A DNA stretch of 7,467 nt from JBBSHS01 sp038232515. Lineage in GTDB: Bacteria; Actinomycetota; Acidimicrobiia; Acidimicrobiales; JAUJNH01. This document shows positions 1 to 5,690 of this stretch, in pieces. Position numbers and translations under genes: made by a program. The stretch lies in NCBI GenBank assembly GCA_038232515.1, contig JBBSHS010000105.1, positions 1 through 7,467 of the forward strand, read 5' to 3'. The notes beneath the pieces are model-generated. The model was not told the origin of the DNA and searched no databases. It worked only from the letters and a program-made list of their open reading frames with translations. How positions within the stretch are numbered: position 1 is the first letter of the stretch; each line of letters opens with the position of its first letter.

Positions 1-99
1 AGGAAGAAGGCCGACCGGGCGGTGGCCAAGGACCGAGGGGCGCCGTCGCCCGAGGTTCCGTCGGTGCGTGAAGGCGATGCCGAGAAACAGGACAACTGA
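1..99 (+). CDS. C-terminal tail of an unidentified upstream protein (partial)
   Basis: The first frame is open from base 1 to a TGA at 97-99, giving 32 residues that end in EKQDN. The tail is strongly charged (RKK, DR, KDR near its start) and has a Pro/Ser/Glu-rich middle, like the disordered C-terminal tail of a larger protein. There is no domain to recognise, so no function is proposed. A GC-rich imperfect hairpin follows the stop at once (CGGGCT at 101-106 pairing with AGCCCG at 123-128), which fits the end of a gene. Confidence 0.5.
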   Translation, partial: RKKADRAVAKDRGAPSPEVPSVREGDAEKQDN

Positions 100-100
100 A

Positions 101-128
101 CGGGCTCTCCTTCAGGCGGGACAGCCCG
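101..128 (+). terminator. Possible factor-independent terminator hairpin after the partial gene
   Basis: CGGGCT (101-106) can pair with AGCCCG (123-128), with a few further inner pairs after one mismatch. It begins one base after the stop codon of the upstream gene. There is no T-run after it, so it would be a hairpin-only type at best. Confidence 0.2.
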
Positions 129-399
129 GCCTCCGTCGGTCTGTCACGGAACGTACGGACGGACGGACGGACCGGTGACTGAACCAGGGTGGAAGCGACG
201 CCTTGGATGATCAGGCCTGGGGCGGCCGCCTACCCAGCTGGTCCCAGGTGACAGGCTGCGCCTGGTGAGGCGGTGCCGGTGGCTGGCCCTGTCGCGCTAA
301 CACTTCGGGATCGTGGACGGCGTCGGGGGCCCGCTCGGCGAACGGCACCGCCTCCAGCCGGCCACTGAACGCAAAGGCATCTCCGGTCGGGCCGAAGCC
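129..399. other. Leader region before the glycosyltransferase-like gene
   Basis: This stretch holds no convincing gene. It contains a short tandem (ACGG)x4 tract at 155-170. The frame of the following gene is closed upstream by a TAA at 298-300. An alternative GTG at 313 would add 29 residues that lack the hydrophobic character of the rest, so I place the start at 400. No clear promoter was found. Confidence 0.4.
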
Positions 400-1662
400 A
401 TGACATTCGTGGCCCTCTGCCTCCTCAGCCAACTCGTGCTGCTGGCGGCCGTCCTGCGCCTGACCGGCGGCCGCGAGTTCACTCTCGACGCGCCCATGCT
501 CATGGGGCTGGCCCGCCATCCCCTGGAGGTCCTGGGCGGCAGGACCGCCACCTACGGCCAACACCCTCCGCTGCTGGGCCTGCTCATTGCCGCGGCCGTC
601 CTGCCGGCTTCATGGGCCGTGTCGGACATGGCCGCCCTGCGCCTGGGGCTGGTCGTGTGGAGTGCCATCGGCTGTGGGTTCGCCTGGGCCGCCCTACGGG
701 CCCTGGTGCCGGCCCACCGCCGCCGCTGGGCCCTCGTGGCCGTCGTCGTGCTGCCCACGTGCTGGTACACGCCTGTCGTCGCCGCCCAGGACGAAGTCAT
801 CGCCGCCGTTTTCGTCGTGGCCGTACTGTGGCTGGTCGGCACCAGGAGGTGGCCGTCGGCGCTGGTGCTGTGCGGGGTGGGCGTGGCCGCCGGAAAGATC
901 TTCCTGGCCGTTCCTCTGCTGGCGCTCGTGGTCCTGGTCCCGTGGGGGACTCTTCTGCGCCGGGCCGCCGCCGGCCTGGTGGCCCCCGCCGCCGCCTACG
1001 GGTGGGTCACCCTCGCAGCCCTGACCCGAGGCCAGCACCCCCCACTGGTCACCTTCGACCCGAGCCCCACCTTCGGCGTCAACGGTTGGACGCTGGCCTT
1101 GTTCCACACCGACTTGGTGAGCCTCCAGACGGCGCGACGGGTGTCCGAGCTGTTGGTCGCCGTCGTCGTGATCTGCCTGCTGCTGGGGGTCGGGCGCCGC
1201 CGGCTGAGCCCCAGCCCGGCGCGGCTCTGGGCGCTCGTCACCGCCGCCCTGCTGTGGACCTGGGTCGTCTTCTACCACGTCGACCCTGAGTACTACGCCT
1301 TGACCAACGTGGCCCTCATCGGGCTGGCGCTGATGGCCGGTCGGGCCGAGCAGGTGGTGGCGGTGGCGCTCACCATCGTGCCCTGGATCACCCGCATCCT
1401 CTACGAGGCGGACATCCCGACCGGCCGTATCGGCGAGAAAGCCAGGATCACCCGCCTGGTCGACAGGGCCGTGCCCGGCTCCGTGCACGCCTGGTACTTG
1501 GTGAGCCTGTGGACCTGCACGCTGATCACCGTGGCCGCCGCCGTCCTGTGCACCCGGCTGAGCCTGCGTCCCGATGCCCCCGCCGGGGACGCGAGCTCAA
1601 TAGGCGACCGGCTGGCGACCCCCCGATTGAGCTCACGTCCTCATCTGGAACCCTCTGACTAG
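400..1662 (+). CDS. Polytopic membrane protein, GT-C-fold glycosyltransferase-like (GT87/DUF2029 type)
   Basis: This 420-residue, very hydrophobic protein has about 11-12 predicted membrane spans (for example 2-20, 54-72, 79-100, 108-126, 153-183, 188-208, 250-264, 274-292, 298-334, 364-385). Features typical of polyprenyl-phosphate-sugar-dependent GT-C enzymes are visible: an acidic first loop after span 1 (GGREFTLDAP, 23-32), a YGQHPPLLGLL segment at 52-62, a QDE motif at 130-132 before a membrane helix, a GKIFLAVPL segment at 165-173 and a VDPEYY segment at 294-299. Members of this group move a mannose- or arabinose-like sugar from a lipid carrier onto an acceptor on the outer face of the membrane. 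The acceptor here is unknown. The start was set at ATG 400 because hydrophobic sequence begins there; GTG 313 is possible. No clear Shine-Dalgarno is present. The stop codon overlaps that of the convergent YceI gene by 4 bp (CTAG). The C-terminal 30 residues are hydrophilic. Confidence 0.7.
   Translation: MTFVALCLLSQLVLLAAVLRLTGGREFTLDAPMLMGLARHPLEVLGGRTATYGQHPPLLGLLIAAAVLPASWAVSDMAALRLGLVVWSAIGCGFAWAALRALVPAHRRRWALVAVVVLPTCWYTPVVAAQDEVIAAVFVVAVLWLVGTRRWPSALVLCGVGVAAGKIFLAVPLLALVVLVPWGTLLRRAAAGLVAPAAAYGWVTLAALTRGQHPPLVTFDPSPTFGVNGWTLALFHTDLVSLQTARRVSELLVAVVVICLLLGVGRRRLSPSPARLWALVTAALLWTWVVFYHVDPEYYALTNVALIGLALMAGRAEQVVAVALTIVPWITRILYEADIPTGRIGEKARITRLVDRAVPGSVHAWYLVSLWTCTLITVAAAVLCTRLSLRPDAPAGDASSIGDRLATPRLSSRPHLEPSD
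1593..1634. repeat. 9-bp perfect inverted repeat at the end of the glycosyltransferase gene
   Basis: GAGCTCAAT (1593-1601) and ATTGAGCTC (1626-1634) form a perfect inverted repeat with a 24-nt loop. The loop itself contains GGCGACC twice (1603-1609 and 1614-1620). It lies inside the coding sequence about 30 bp before the convergent stop codons, so it could slow or stop transcription from either side. No T-run follows on either strand. Confidence 0.4.
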
Positions 1663-2201
1663 GGAAGGGAGACCTCGGCCTCGATCTCTACCGTGTCCTT
1701 GACCTTGAGGGCGCCCATCATGGCGGAGAAGAGCTTGAGCCCGAACGCCGTCTGCTGGATGGTGACAGTGGCAGTGGCCTTGGAACCGGCAACGGTGACG
1801 TCCACGGTGACCGGCTTGGTGGTTCCGGCGATGGTGAGATCGCCCGTGACGCTGTGCCCGTTCTCACCCGATGCCTGCACGGCGCTCGACCGGAAGGTGA
1901 TCTCGCCGCTCTTGTGAGCCTTGAAGACCTTGTCCTCCATGTTCTTCTTGATGTCGCTCCTGTCCTTGTCGGACAGGGCCTTGGCCCCACCGGTGCCCTC
2001 TTTGATCTCGATGGACGCCGTCTTGGCGACGGCCGTGAGGGTGGAGCTGGTCGGGTCGTCGGCCACCACGGCCTCAGCCGACCAGTCGGTCACCTCGAGC
2101 ACCAGGTCGTGGCCCATGGCCTTGGCCATACCGTCTTTGTAGACGCGCAGGTATAGGTGGCCGTCGGAAGGACCGAATTTGTACGTGCCGGATTCTGTCA
2201 T
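1659..2201 (-). CDS. YceI-family protein
   Basis: This 180-residue protein has the YceI beta-barrel pattern: an N-terminal GTYKFGPSDGHLYLRVYK strand region, MGHDLVLEVTDWSAEAV at about 29-45, a middle section on ordered conversion (SDKDRSDIKKNMEDKVF), then GDLTIAGTTKPVTVDVTVAG and a C-terminal FGLKLFSAMMGALKVKDTVEIEAEVSL. YceI proteins fold as lipocalin-like barrels that bind polyisoprenoid or amphiphilic molecules. The ligand here is unknown. There is no signal peptide or membrane span, so it is probably cytoplasmic. ATG 2201 was chosen because the domain starts directly after it; an in-frame ATG at 2330 would add 43 residues of low-complexity, non-YceI sequence. There is no obvious Shine-Dalgarno, but TAGCGT (2214-2209) lies 7 nt upstream as a possible leaderless -10 element. 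The start codon is in the loop of a hairpin (see separate entry). It converges on the glycosyltransferase-like gene with overlapping stops. Confidence 0.85.
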   Translation of the reverse strand: MTESGTYKFGPSDGHLYLRVYKDGMAKAMGHDLVLEVTDWSAEAVVADDPTSSTLTAVAKTASIEIKEGTGGAKALSDKDRSDIKKNMEDKVFKAHKSGEITFRSSAVQASGENGHSVTGDLTIAGTTKPVTVDVTVAGSKATATVTIQQTAFGLKLFSAMMGALKVKDTVEIEAEVSLP

Positions 2202-2211
2202 TTCCGGCACG
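2184..2211 (-). promoter_or_regulatory. Hairpin or operator-like palindrome over the YceI start codon
   Basis: On the coding strand CGTGCCGGA (2211-2203) and TCCGGCACG (2192-2184) are perfect 9-bp arms around a 10-nt loop that contains the ATG (2201-2199). As RNA this is a GC-rich hairpin presenting the start codon in the loop. As DNA it is a dyad overlapping the start and a putative TAGCGT -10 element. Either reading suggests control of initiation, but neither is shown. Confidence 0.45.
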
Positions 2212-2498
2212 CTACTTACAGGCTCCAGGCCGCGACCAATCGACACGGTCGACGAGAAGTTCGTACCGCATTCGCCTTCCCACCGGGTTGTGGCCGCCCC
2301 GGCCGCGCTGGTACGACAAGCCATCAGCATGCGCCTCTACCGTCCGTCGGGTGCTGGCCAACCACCGCGCAGCTCGGGACAGTTGTGCGCACATCGTCAT
2401 GCGAATGCGTGACCTGGTGCGGCGAGCTGGGCGCTGGGACGCTGAGTTCCACCGCAAGGATCGGAGTGCGCCCGTCGACACCAGGTGCACATTGAGCC
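2212..2498. other. Divergent intergenic region between yceI-like gene and ada remnant
   Basis: No supported gene is visible. Short overlapping frames exist on both strands, but none has recognisable domain sequence. It contains a perfect 10-bp palindrome TGTGCGCACA (2384-2393). It must hold the promoter of the yceI-like gene and once held that of ada. I could not identify either with confidence beyond the weak -10 noted for yceI. Confidence 0.4.
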
Positions 2499-2836
2499 AT
2501 GACCCGCGGGCTGCAGTCGGCGCCCACGCCCGACGAGCGCTGCGTCGCCGTGGAAGCCCGTGACCAGCCGCCGAGGGGACGTTCCTCCACGGCGTGATGC
2601 CACCGGTGTGTTCTCCCGGCCGTCGCGCCCGGCCCGGCGGCCCAAACGTGAGAACGTCAGTTGCTTCTATACCGCGGCCCAGGCCGAGCAGTACGGTCTC
2701 CGGGCCTGCAAGCGCTGCCGGCCGCCCGGGCAGGGCAGGGCCGCCTGCCGGGCCGAGCTGGTGGTCAGCGCCTGTCGGATCATCGACGGGGCCGAGGAGC
2801 CGCCTGACGTCGCCACCCTCGGGTCTGACGCGGTCG
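2499..2836 (+). pseudogene. ada: Decayed ada (methylphosphotriester-DNA repair/AraC regulator), N-terminal remnant
   Basis: Three successive reading frames together spell the start of Ada. Frame one, from ATG 2499, gives a TPDERCVAVEARDQ stretch (2526-2567) like the Ada N-terminus and then stops at TGA 2595. The second frame gives EGTFLHGV (2573-2596). The third, from 2602, gives TGVFSRPSRPARRPKREN, then CFYTAAQAEQYGLRACKRCRP, then ACRIIDGAEEPPDVATLGSDAV. Each junction is explained by a 1-nt deletion. Intact Ada uses four zinc-bound cysteines, the first of which takes the methyl group from damaged phosphodiesters. Here the first two are Ser (TCC) and Arg (CGC), each one substitution from TGC, while the CKRC pair is kept. 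Similarity ends within the first helices of the AraC-like DNA-binding domain, directly before the antitoxin promoter. The remainder of Ada is absent. The gene is therefore broken and cannot make a working repair protein. Confidence 0.8.
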
Positions 2837-2839
2837 TAC

Positions 2840-2845
2840 TACACT
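2840..2845 (+). promoter_or_regulatory. Candidate -10 element of a leaderless antitoxin promoter
   Basis: TACACT ends 6 nt before the antitoxin ATG at 2852, so transcription would start at or next to the A of ATG. No Shine-Dalgarno is present, which agrees with leaderless initiation. A good -35 was not found. Confidence 0.35.
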
Positions 2846-2851
2846 TGCCGC

Positions 2852-3127
2852 ATGCGACAGATCCCGATCCGTGAGCTGAACCAGCACACCGCCGATGTGG
2901 TGGCCCGCGTTGAGACGGGCGAACGAGTGCAGATCACCCGCAATGGCACGCCCGTGGCAATCATCCAGCCTGCTCAGCCGGACCCTCTCGGCACCTTGAT
3001 CGAGTCGGGCCAGCTGCGCCCGGCGAGCGGCTTGCTCCCGCTGTTCTGTGAGTCTGAGCCGACTTCGTCAGATTCCGCCGGACTGGACGCGATCCTCCAG
3101 GATCGCTACGGGGATGGCCGCTGGTGA
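2852..3127 (+). CDS. Phd/YefM-family antitoxin
   Basis: This 91-residue protein begins MRQIPIRELNQHTADVVARVETGERVQITRNGTPVAIIQP (about 1-40), the classic Phd/YefM DNA-binding fold with the 'R-E-L-x-x-x' first helix and the 'R-N-G-x-P-V-A' strand turn. The C-terminal half is less conserved and ends DAILQDRYGDGRW, an acidic/aromatic segment of the kind that wraps the toxin. By family knowledge it neutralises the co-encoded PIN toxin and represses the operon with it. ATG 2852 was chosen because the family starts there; the frame is open far upstream through the ada remnant. Its stop overlaps the toxin gene by 14 bp. It starts about 15 bp after the last ada-like codon, so its promoter abuts or overlaps the broken gene. 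Confidence 0.85.
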   Translation: MRQIPIRELNQHTADVVARVETGERVQITRNGTPVAIIQPAQPDPLGTLIESGQLRPASGLLPLFCESEPTSSDSAGLDAILQDRYGDGRW

Positions 3128-3545
3128 CGACGCGGTGATCTATCTCGACACCTCAGGGGCCATGAAGCTCGTCCGACGGGAAGCGCACAGCGTTGAGCTC
3201 TCCCTGTGGCTCGAGCAACGCTCGGAGGTCCGGGTGCTCTCCTCGGTGCTGATCGAGGTGGAACTGTTGCGTGCCACCCGGAGGAGTGCTCCGGAAAGGG
3301 CCGATCGCGCCATCGAGGTACTTCGCGGCATCGGGGCAGTGACGGTGTCGCCTTCGGTGATCGCTCGGGCATCGGCCTACGAGGACTCCGATCTACGCTC
3401 GCTCGACGCCATCCATGTGGCCACAGCCGAGCATGTCGTGTCGGTTACGCACGAGGTCCTTGAAGCATTTGTTGCGTACGACGAGCGGCTGCTGGTGGCG
3501 GCGAGCCGTGTCGGCCTGCGCGTGGCGGCTCCGGGGGTGACATGA
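3114..3545 (+). CDS. vapC: VapC-like PIN-domain ribonuclease toxin
   Basis: This 143-residue PIN-domain protein keeps the expected acidic active-site residues: D12 in IYLDTSGAMKL, E48 (or E50) in SSVLIEVELLRA, D98 in LRSLDAIHVATA and D123 in VAYDERLLVAA. VapC toxins are Mg2+-dependent ribonucleases that cut tRNA or rRNA and stop growth when the antitoxin is lost. The specific target is not readable from sequence. All four acidic positions are present, so it looks active. ATG 3114 overlaps the antitoxin stop by 14 bp. A GTG at 3135, giving MIYLDTSG, matches the usual VapC N-terminus and is a fair alternative start. Co-transcription with the antitoxin is very likely. The stop is a TGA at 3543-3545, followed by a strong hairpin at 3590-3609. 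Confidence 0.85.
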   Translation: MAAGDDAVIYLDTSGAMKLVRREAHSVELSLWLEQRSEVRVLSSVLIEVELLRATRRSAPERADRAIEVLRGIGAVTVSPSVIARASAYEDSDLRSLDAIHVATAEHVVSVTHEVLEAFVAYDERLLVAASRVGLRVAAPGVT

Positions 3546-3548
3546 GCG

Positions 3549-3800
3549 ATGCGGTCTCACGGGCGATCCTCTGCGGACGGGTTGGCGGCCCGGCTCCCTG
3601 CGGAGCCGGTTGGACGCCTCGTGCAGACGCTCCCCACGGTGCAGGCCCCGGCGTTCCCGTAGTTCGATCCTGAGGCTGTCCGCCGGGCGCTGGGCAGATC
3701 GTTGCCAGACGAGCCGACGGCCGCGGTCCGGGTGCTCGACAGCCTGGTCGCCGCTATCGGGCCGGCTCTGGCCGTCGGGTCGCCAGAAGTCCAAGCGCCC
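3549..3800 (+). pseudogene. Decayed frame resembling the N-terminus of a PLP-dependent group II decarboxylase
   Basis: From an ATG at 3549 the frame reads through DGLAARLPAEPVGRLVQTLP to an in-frame TAG at 3660-3662, then continues in the same frame as FDPEAVRRALGRSLPDEPT and VRVLDSLVAAIGPALAVGSP. The order 'LP-x-x-PV', 'RRALGxSLPDEPT', 'VLDSLVAAIGPAL' is what I expect at the N-terminus of pyridoxal-dependent decarboxylases (PF00282-like), just before their PRFFGFV segment. That segment and the rest, including the PLP lysine, are missing. Codons before about 3790 favour G/C at position 3. After that the frame loses protein-like character and runs out at 3950. The family call is tentative; the presence of a broken coding remnant is more secure. 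An alternative is chance open frame in GC-rich DNA. Confidence 0.35.
3590..3609 (+). terminator. Strong hairpin downstream of the toxin gene
   Basis: CCGGCTCC (3590-3597), loop CTGC, GGAGCCGG (3602-3609) is a perfect 8-bp GC-rich stem 44 nt after the toxin stop codon. It lacks a T-run, so it would be a hairpin-only terminator of the kind proposed for actinomycetes. It also lies inside the decayed decarboxylase-like frame and could be coincidental. Confidence 0.35.
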
Positions 3801-3947
3801 GGGTGGCCGGTCCCGGAGGGCGCTGTTGGTCGTCCCGCGCTGGCGGGGCCGGAGGCCCGTCTTCAACCCAGCTCCAGGGCCGCTGGAGCGGGCCGAGTCG
3901 ATCGTGGATGGCGATCGTGGCGTAGCCGCGTGACGGTGGCCAGCCGG

Positions 3948-3953
3948 TAGGCT
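3948..3953 (+). promoter_or_regulatory. Candidate -10 element for the L,D-transpeptidase gene
   Basis: TAGGCT lies 7 nt before the GTG start at 3961 and no Shine-Dalgarno is present in the gap. This is compatible with a leaderless transcript. No clear -35 was seen. Confidence 0.3.
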
Positions 3954-3960
3954 CGCGGCC

Positions 3961-4731
3961 GTGCGGTTTCGGGTACGGCGCCAGCTGCCTGTCCTGGTGC
4001 TGGTTGTGTTGGCCGTCGGCCTCGTGCTGCAGGCGACGGGCCACCTGTTCACCCGCGGCCACGCCCGAGCAGCCCCCCCGGCTCCGGCGCCCGTGACGGT
4101 GCCGGTGGCATTGCCGCCATCCACGCCTCTGTCGTTCGAGGTGGCCGACGCGGCCGTGCCCGTCGTGGCCCTGTTCCAGTCGCCGGACGTGGCCTGGCCG
4201 GGCGGGCGCACCCTCAAGAATCCGACCGGTGAAGGCATTCCCCTGGTCTTCCTGGTGCGGGGGGATCAGGGCGACTGGCTGAATGTGCAGATCCCCACAC
4301 GGCCCAACGGCGCCACCGCCTGGGTGCACCGCAGCGACGTCGCCCTGCGCACCGTGGACAACCACATCCTGGTCGAGCTGGGTGCCCGCCGGGTCACCGT
4401 GCTGCACGGCGACGAGCAGCTCCTACAGGACCGGGTGGCTATCGGCGCCCCCAGCGGGCCCACTCCTGTCGGGAACTTCTTCGTTGACGGCGTGGTGCGC
4501 CTCAACCCCGATACCGGCGTCTACGGTGCCGGCCAACTCAGCGTGGCCGGCTTCTCGGACGTGTACCACACCTTCGGCGGCGGGGTCGGTGAGATCGCCC
4601 TGCACGGAACCAACAGCCCGGGCCTGATCGGTGGCACGGTCAGCCATGGTTGCGTGCGCATGCTGAACGGCACCTGGCTCAAGATGGTCGACCTGGCCCC
4701 CTCCGGCACCCCGGTCGACATCGTCGCCTGA
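3961..4731 (+). CDS. Membrane-anchored or exported L,D-transpeptidase (YkuD domain) with SH3-like domain
   Basis: This 256-residue protein has an Arg-rich N-terminus (RFRVRR) and one hydrophobic segment at about 9-27, so it is a signal peptide or anchor facing outward. A Pro/Ala-rich linker (36-56) leads to an SH3b-like region at about 60-128 with the GDWLNVQIP and GATAWVHRSDV strands that often bind wall material. The YkuD catalytic domain spans about 134-256 and contains GPTPVGNFFV (166-175), HGTN (215-218) and the signature SHGCVRM (228-234) with H229, catalytic Cys231 and R233. Such enzymes make 3-3 crosslinks between meso-diaminopimelate residues of peptidoglycan stem peptides or attach proteins to the wall, using Cys as the acyl acceptor. 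All catalytic residues are present, so it should be active. The start is GTG. It stands alone, with a gene remnant upstream and a recombinase converging from the right. Confidence 0.9.
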   Translation: MRFRVRRQLPVLVLVVLAVGLVLQATGHLFTRGHARAAPPAPAPVTVPVALPPSTPLSFEVADAAVPVVALFQSPDVAWPGGRTLKNPTGEGIPLVFLVRGDQGDWLNVQIPTRPNGATAWVHRSDVALRTVDNHILVELGARRVTVLHGDEQLLQDRVAIGAPSGPTPVGNFFVDGVVRLNPDTGVYGAGQLSVAGFSDVYHTFGGGVGEIALHGTNSPGLIGGTVSHGCVRMLNGTWLKMVDLAPSGTPVDIVA

Positions 4732-5117
4732 CCAAATCGGGCATGCCTGTTTCCTCGCCTCGATCAGGAGCCCCACGGCGGATTGCGGTCCGAAACGCTC
4801 GAGCCGGCGGGGCCTTGGCCATTACGACGTGATGCGGACAGCGGCGCCAGCCACGAATCCCATGAAACCGGGCGGATGGCCCAACGGCTGCGTCACGACT
4901 TCGTCGACATCCATGTCATCCCTGCTGGACGGGCACTGGAGGCAGGCGTTGACCGCAAAGTGCCTTCGCGGCCGTCCCTGTCATGCCTAGTCCTTTCTGG
5001 GACAACCCATTCGTCTGGTCGTCGATTTCGCCTGATGAGGGTGTGATCTTCATCGATAAATGGCACGGTTTTCACACCGATAGCCGGCACGGTCGCCAAC
5101 CGTTGAGGCCCGGTCAG
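4732..5117. other. Gene-poor spacer between transpeptidase and recombinase genes
   Basis: No intact gene is recognisable in these 386 bp. On the minus strand a 53-codon open stretch (4980-4822) ends in a TAA and includes TQPLGHPPGFMGFVAGAAVR, which looks protein-like but which I cannot assign. An ATG at 4914 would give 30 residues. The right end carries a 24-bp-period direct repeat (5054-5093), described separately. The spacer sits downstream of both flanking genes, so it could hold terminators, but I saw no clear stem with a T-run. Confidence 0.4.
5054..5093. repeat. Two-copy direct repeat, 24-bp period, beside the recombinase 3' end
   Basis: CGATA-N3-GGCACGGT occurs at 5054-5069 and again at 5078-5093. 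The first copy is enclosed by an inverted pair GGTGTGA (5040-5046) and TCACACC (5072-5078). The array ends 24 bp before the recombinase stop codon. It is not explained by any coding sequence and could be protein-binding iterons or a fragment of a recombination or attachment site. Confidence 0.5.
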
Positions 5118-5690
5118 CTACTGGGAGGTGAGGTCCGGCTCGATCGGCTGGAGGGCCCGGTAGACCGTTGCACGGGACACCCCAAAGGTTCGTACCAGTT
5201 CGGTGATGGACTCCCCACCTGCTCGGAGGGAGCGGACCTGTCGCGCTTGGGCTGCGCTGAGCCGAGGTGGTCGGCCGGTGTGGCGACCGCGTAGGCGGGC
5301 CGCTTCTCGTGCAGCGGCGGCCCGTTCGTGCATCAGCTCCCGCTCGTAGCCGGCGAGGGCGGCGAAGATCCCCGCCAACATCCGGCCGGTGGGTGTCGAG
5401 TAATCGATGCCCTCGCGGATCGAGCGCAGGAGTACCCCTGCCTCGGTGAGCTGCCCGATGTGCGGATGACCGACGAGAGTGACCGTCCCAGCCGGTCGAG
5501 CGCCACGTTTCACCACGGTGTCGCCGGCCCGCACGTAGTCCAAAAGGGCACTCAAGCCGGGGCGGTGGTCGCGCGTGCCGGAGAGCTTGTCAGTGAAGAT
5601 CCGTTCGCAGTCGGCCCCGCTCAATGCGTCGTGTTGGGCTTCGAGAGACTGGTGGTCGGTGCTGACTCGTGCGTAGCCGACCACCGCCAT
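5118..5690 (-). CDS. Small serine recombinase (resolvase/invertase family) with a hidden frame detour
   Basis: This 190-residue protein has the resolvase layout: catalytic core from MAVVGYARVSTDHQ (Arg8, nucleophile Ser10), LSGTRDHRPGL at 36-46, then EGIDYSTPTGRMLAGIFAALAGYERELMHERAAAAREAARLRGR (93-136, long E helix), and a C-terminal helix-turn-helix at about 145-182 (LSAAQARQVRSL...SITELVRTFGVSRATVYRAL). Serine recombinases cut and exchange DNA at paired sites through a 5'-phosphoserine link. Residues 61-78 (KRGARPAGTVTLVGHPHI) do not fit the family. The same DNA (5506-5459) in the next frame reads VALDRLGRSLSSVIRT, the expected segment with the conserved LDRLxRS arginines. A +1 shift near 5507 and a -1 shift near 5457 thus cancel, leaving the frame open but the active site disturbed. 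The enzyme is probably inactive unless these are sequence errors. ATG 5690 matches the family start; the frame is open upstream to 6119 with no domain sequence. Confidence 0.85.
   Translation of the reverse strand: MAVVGYARVSTDHQSLEAQHDALSGADCERIFTDKLSGTRDHRPGLSALLDYVRAGDTVVKRGARPAGTVTLVGHPHIGQLTEAGVLLRSIREGIDYSTPTGRMLAGIFAALAGYERELMHERAAAAREAARLRGRHTGRPPRLSAAQARQVRSLRAGGESITELVRTFGVSRATVYRALQPIEPDLTSQ

Noticed and set aside
155..170. (ACGG)x4 tandem tract as a regulatory repeat
   Set aside because: It is short, low in complexity and not tied to a start or terminator; noted only within the leader region.
694..1488. Long minus-strand open frame opposite the glycosyltransferase-like gene
   Set aside because: It is His/Gln/Gly/Asp-rich antisense sequence, as expected opposite GC-rich hydrophobic coding DNA, and has no recognisable domain.
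2384..2393. Perfect palindrome TGTGCGCACA as an operator
   Set aside because: Ten-base palindromes are expected by chance in GC-rich DNA and it is far from the starts on both sides; no second copy was seen.
2560..2874. A 104-residue plus-strand frame as an intact small zinc protein
   Set aside because: It contains only the third-frame part of the Ada remnant, lacks two of four zinc cysteines and its tail runs into the antitoxin gene, so it is better read as a pseudogene piece.
3393..4407. Overlapping minus-strand open frames spanning the toxin 3' end and the L,D-transpeptidase
   Set aside because: They lie opposite well-supported genes and their translations are low-complexity Arg/Gly/Pro sequence.
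5054..5093. The 24-bp-period repeat as a CRISPR array
   Set aside because: There are only two imperfect 16-bp copies with an 8-bp gap, no spacers of CRISPR length and no cas gene.
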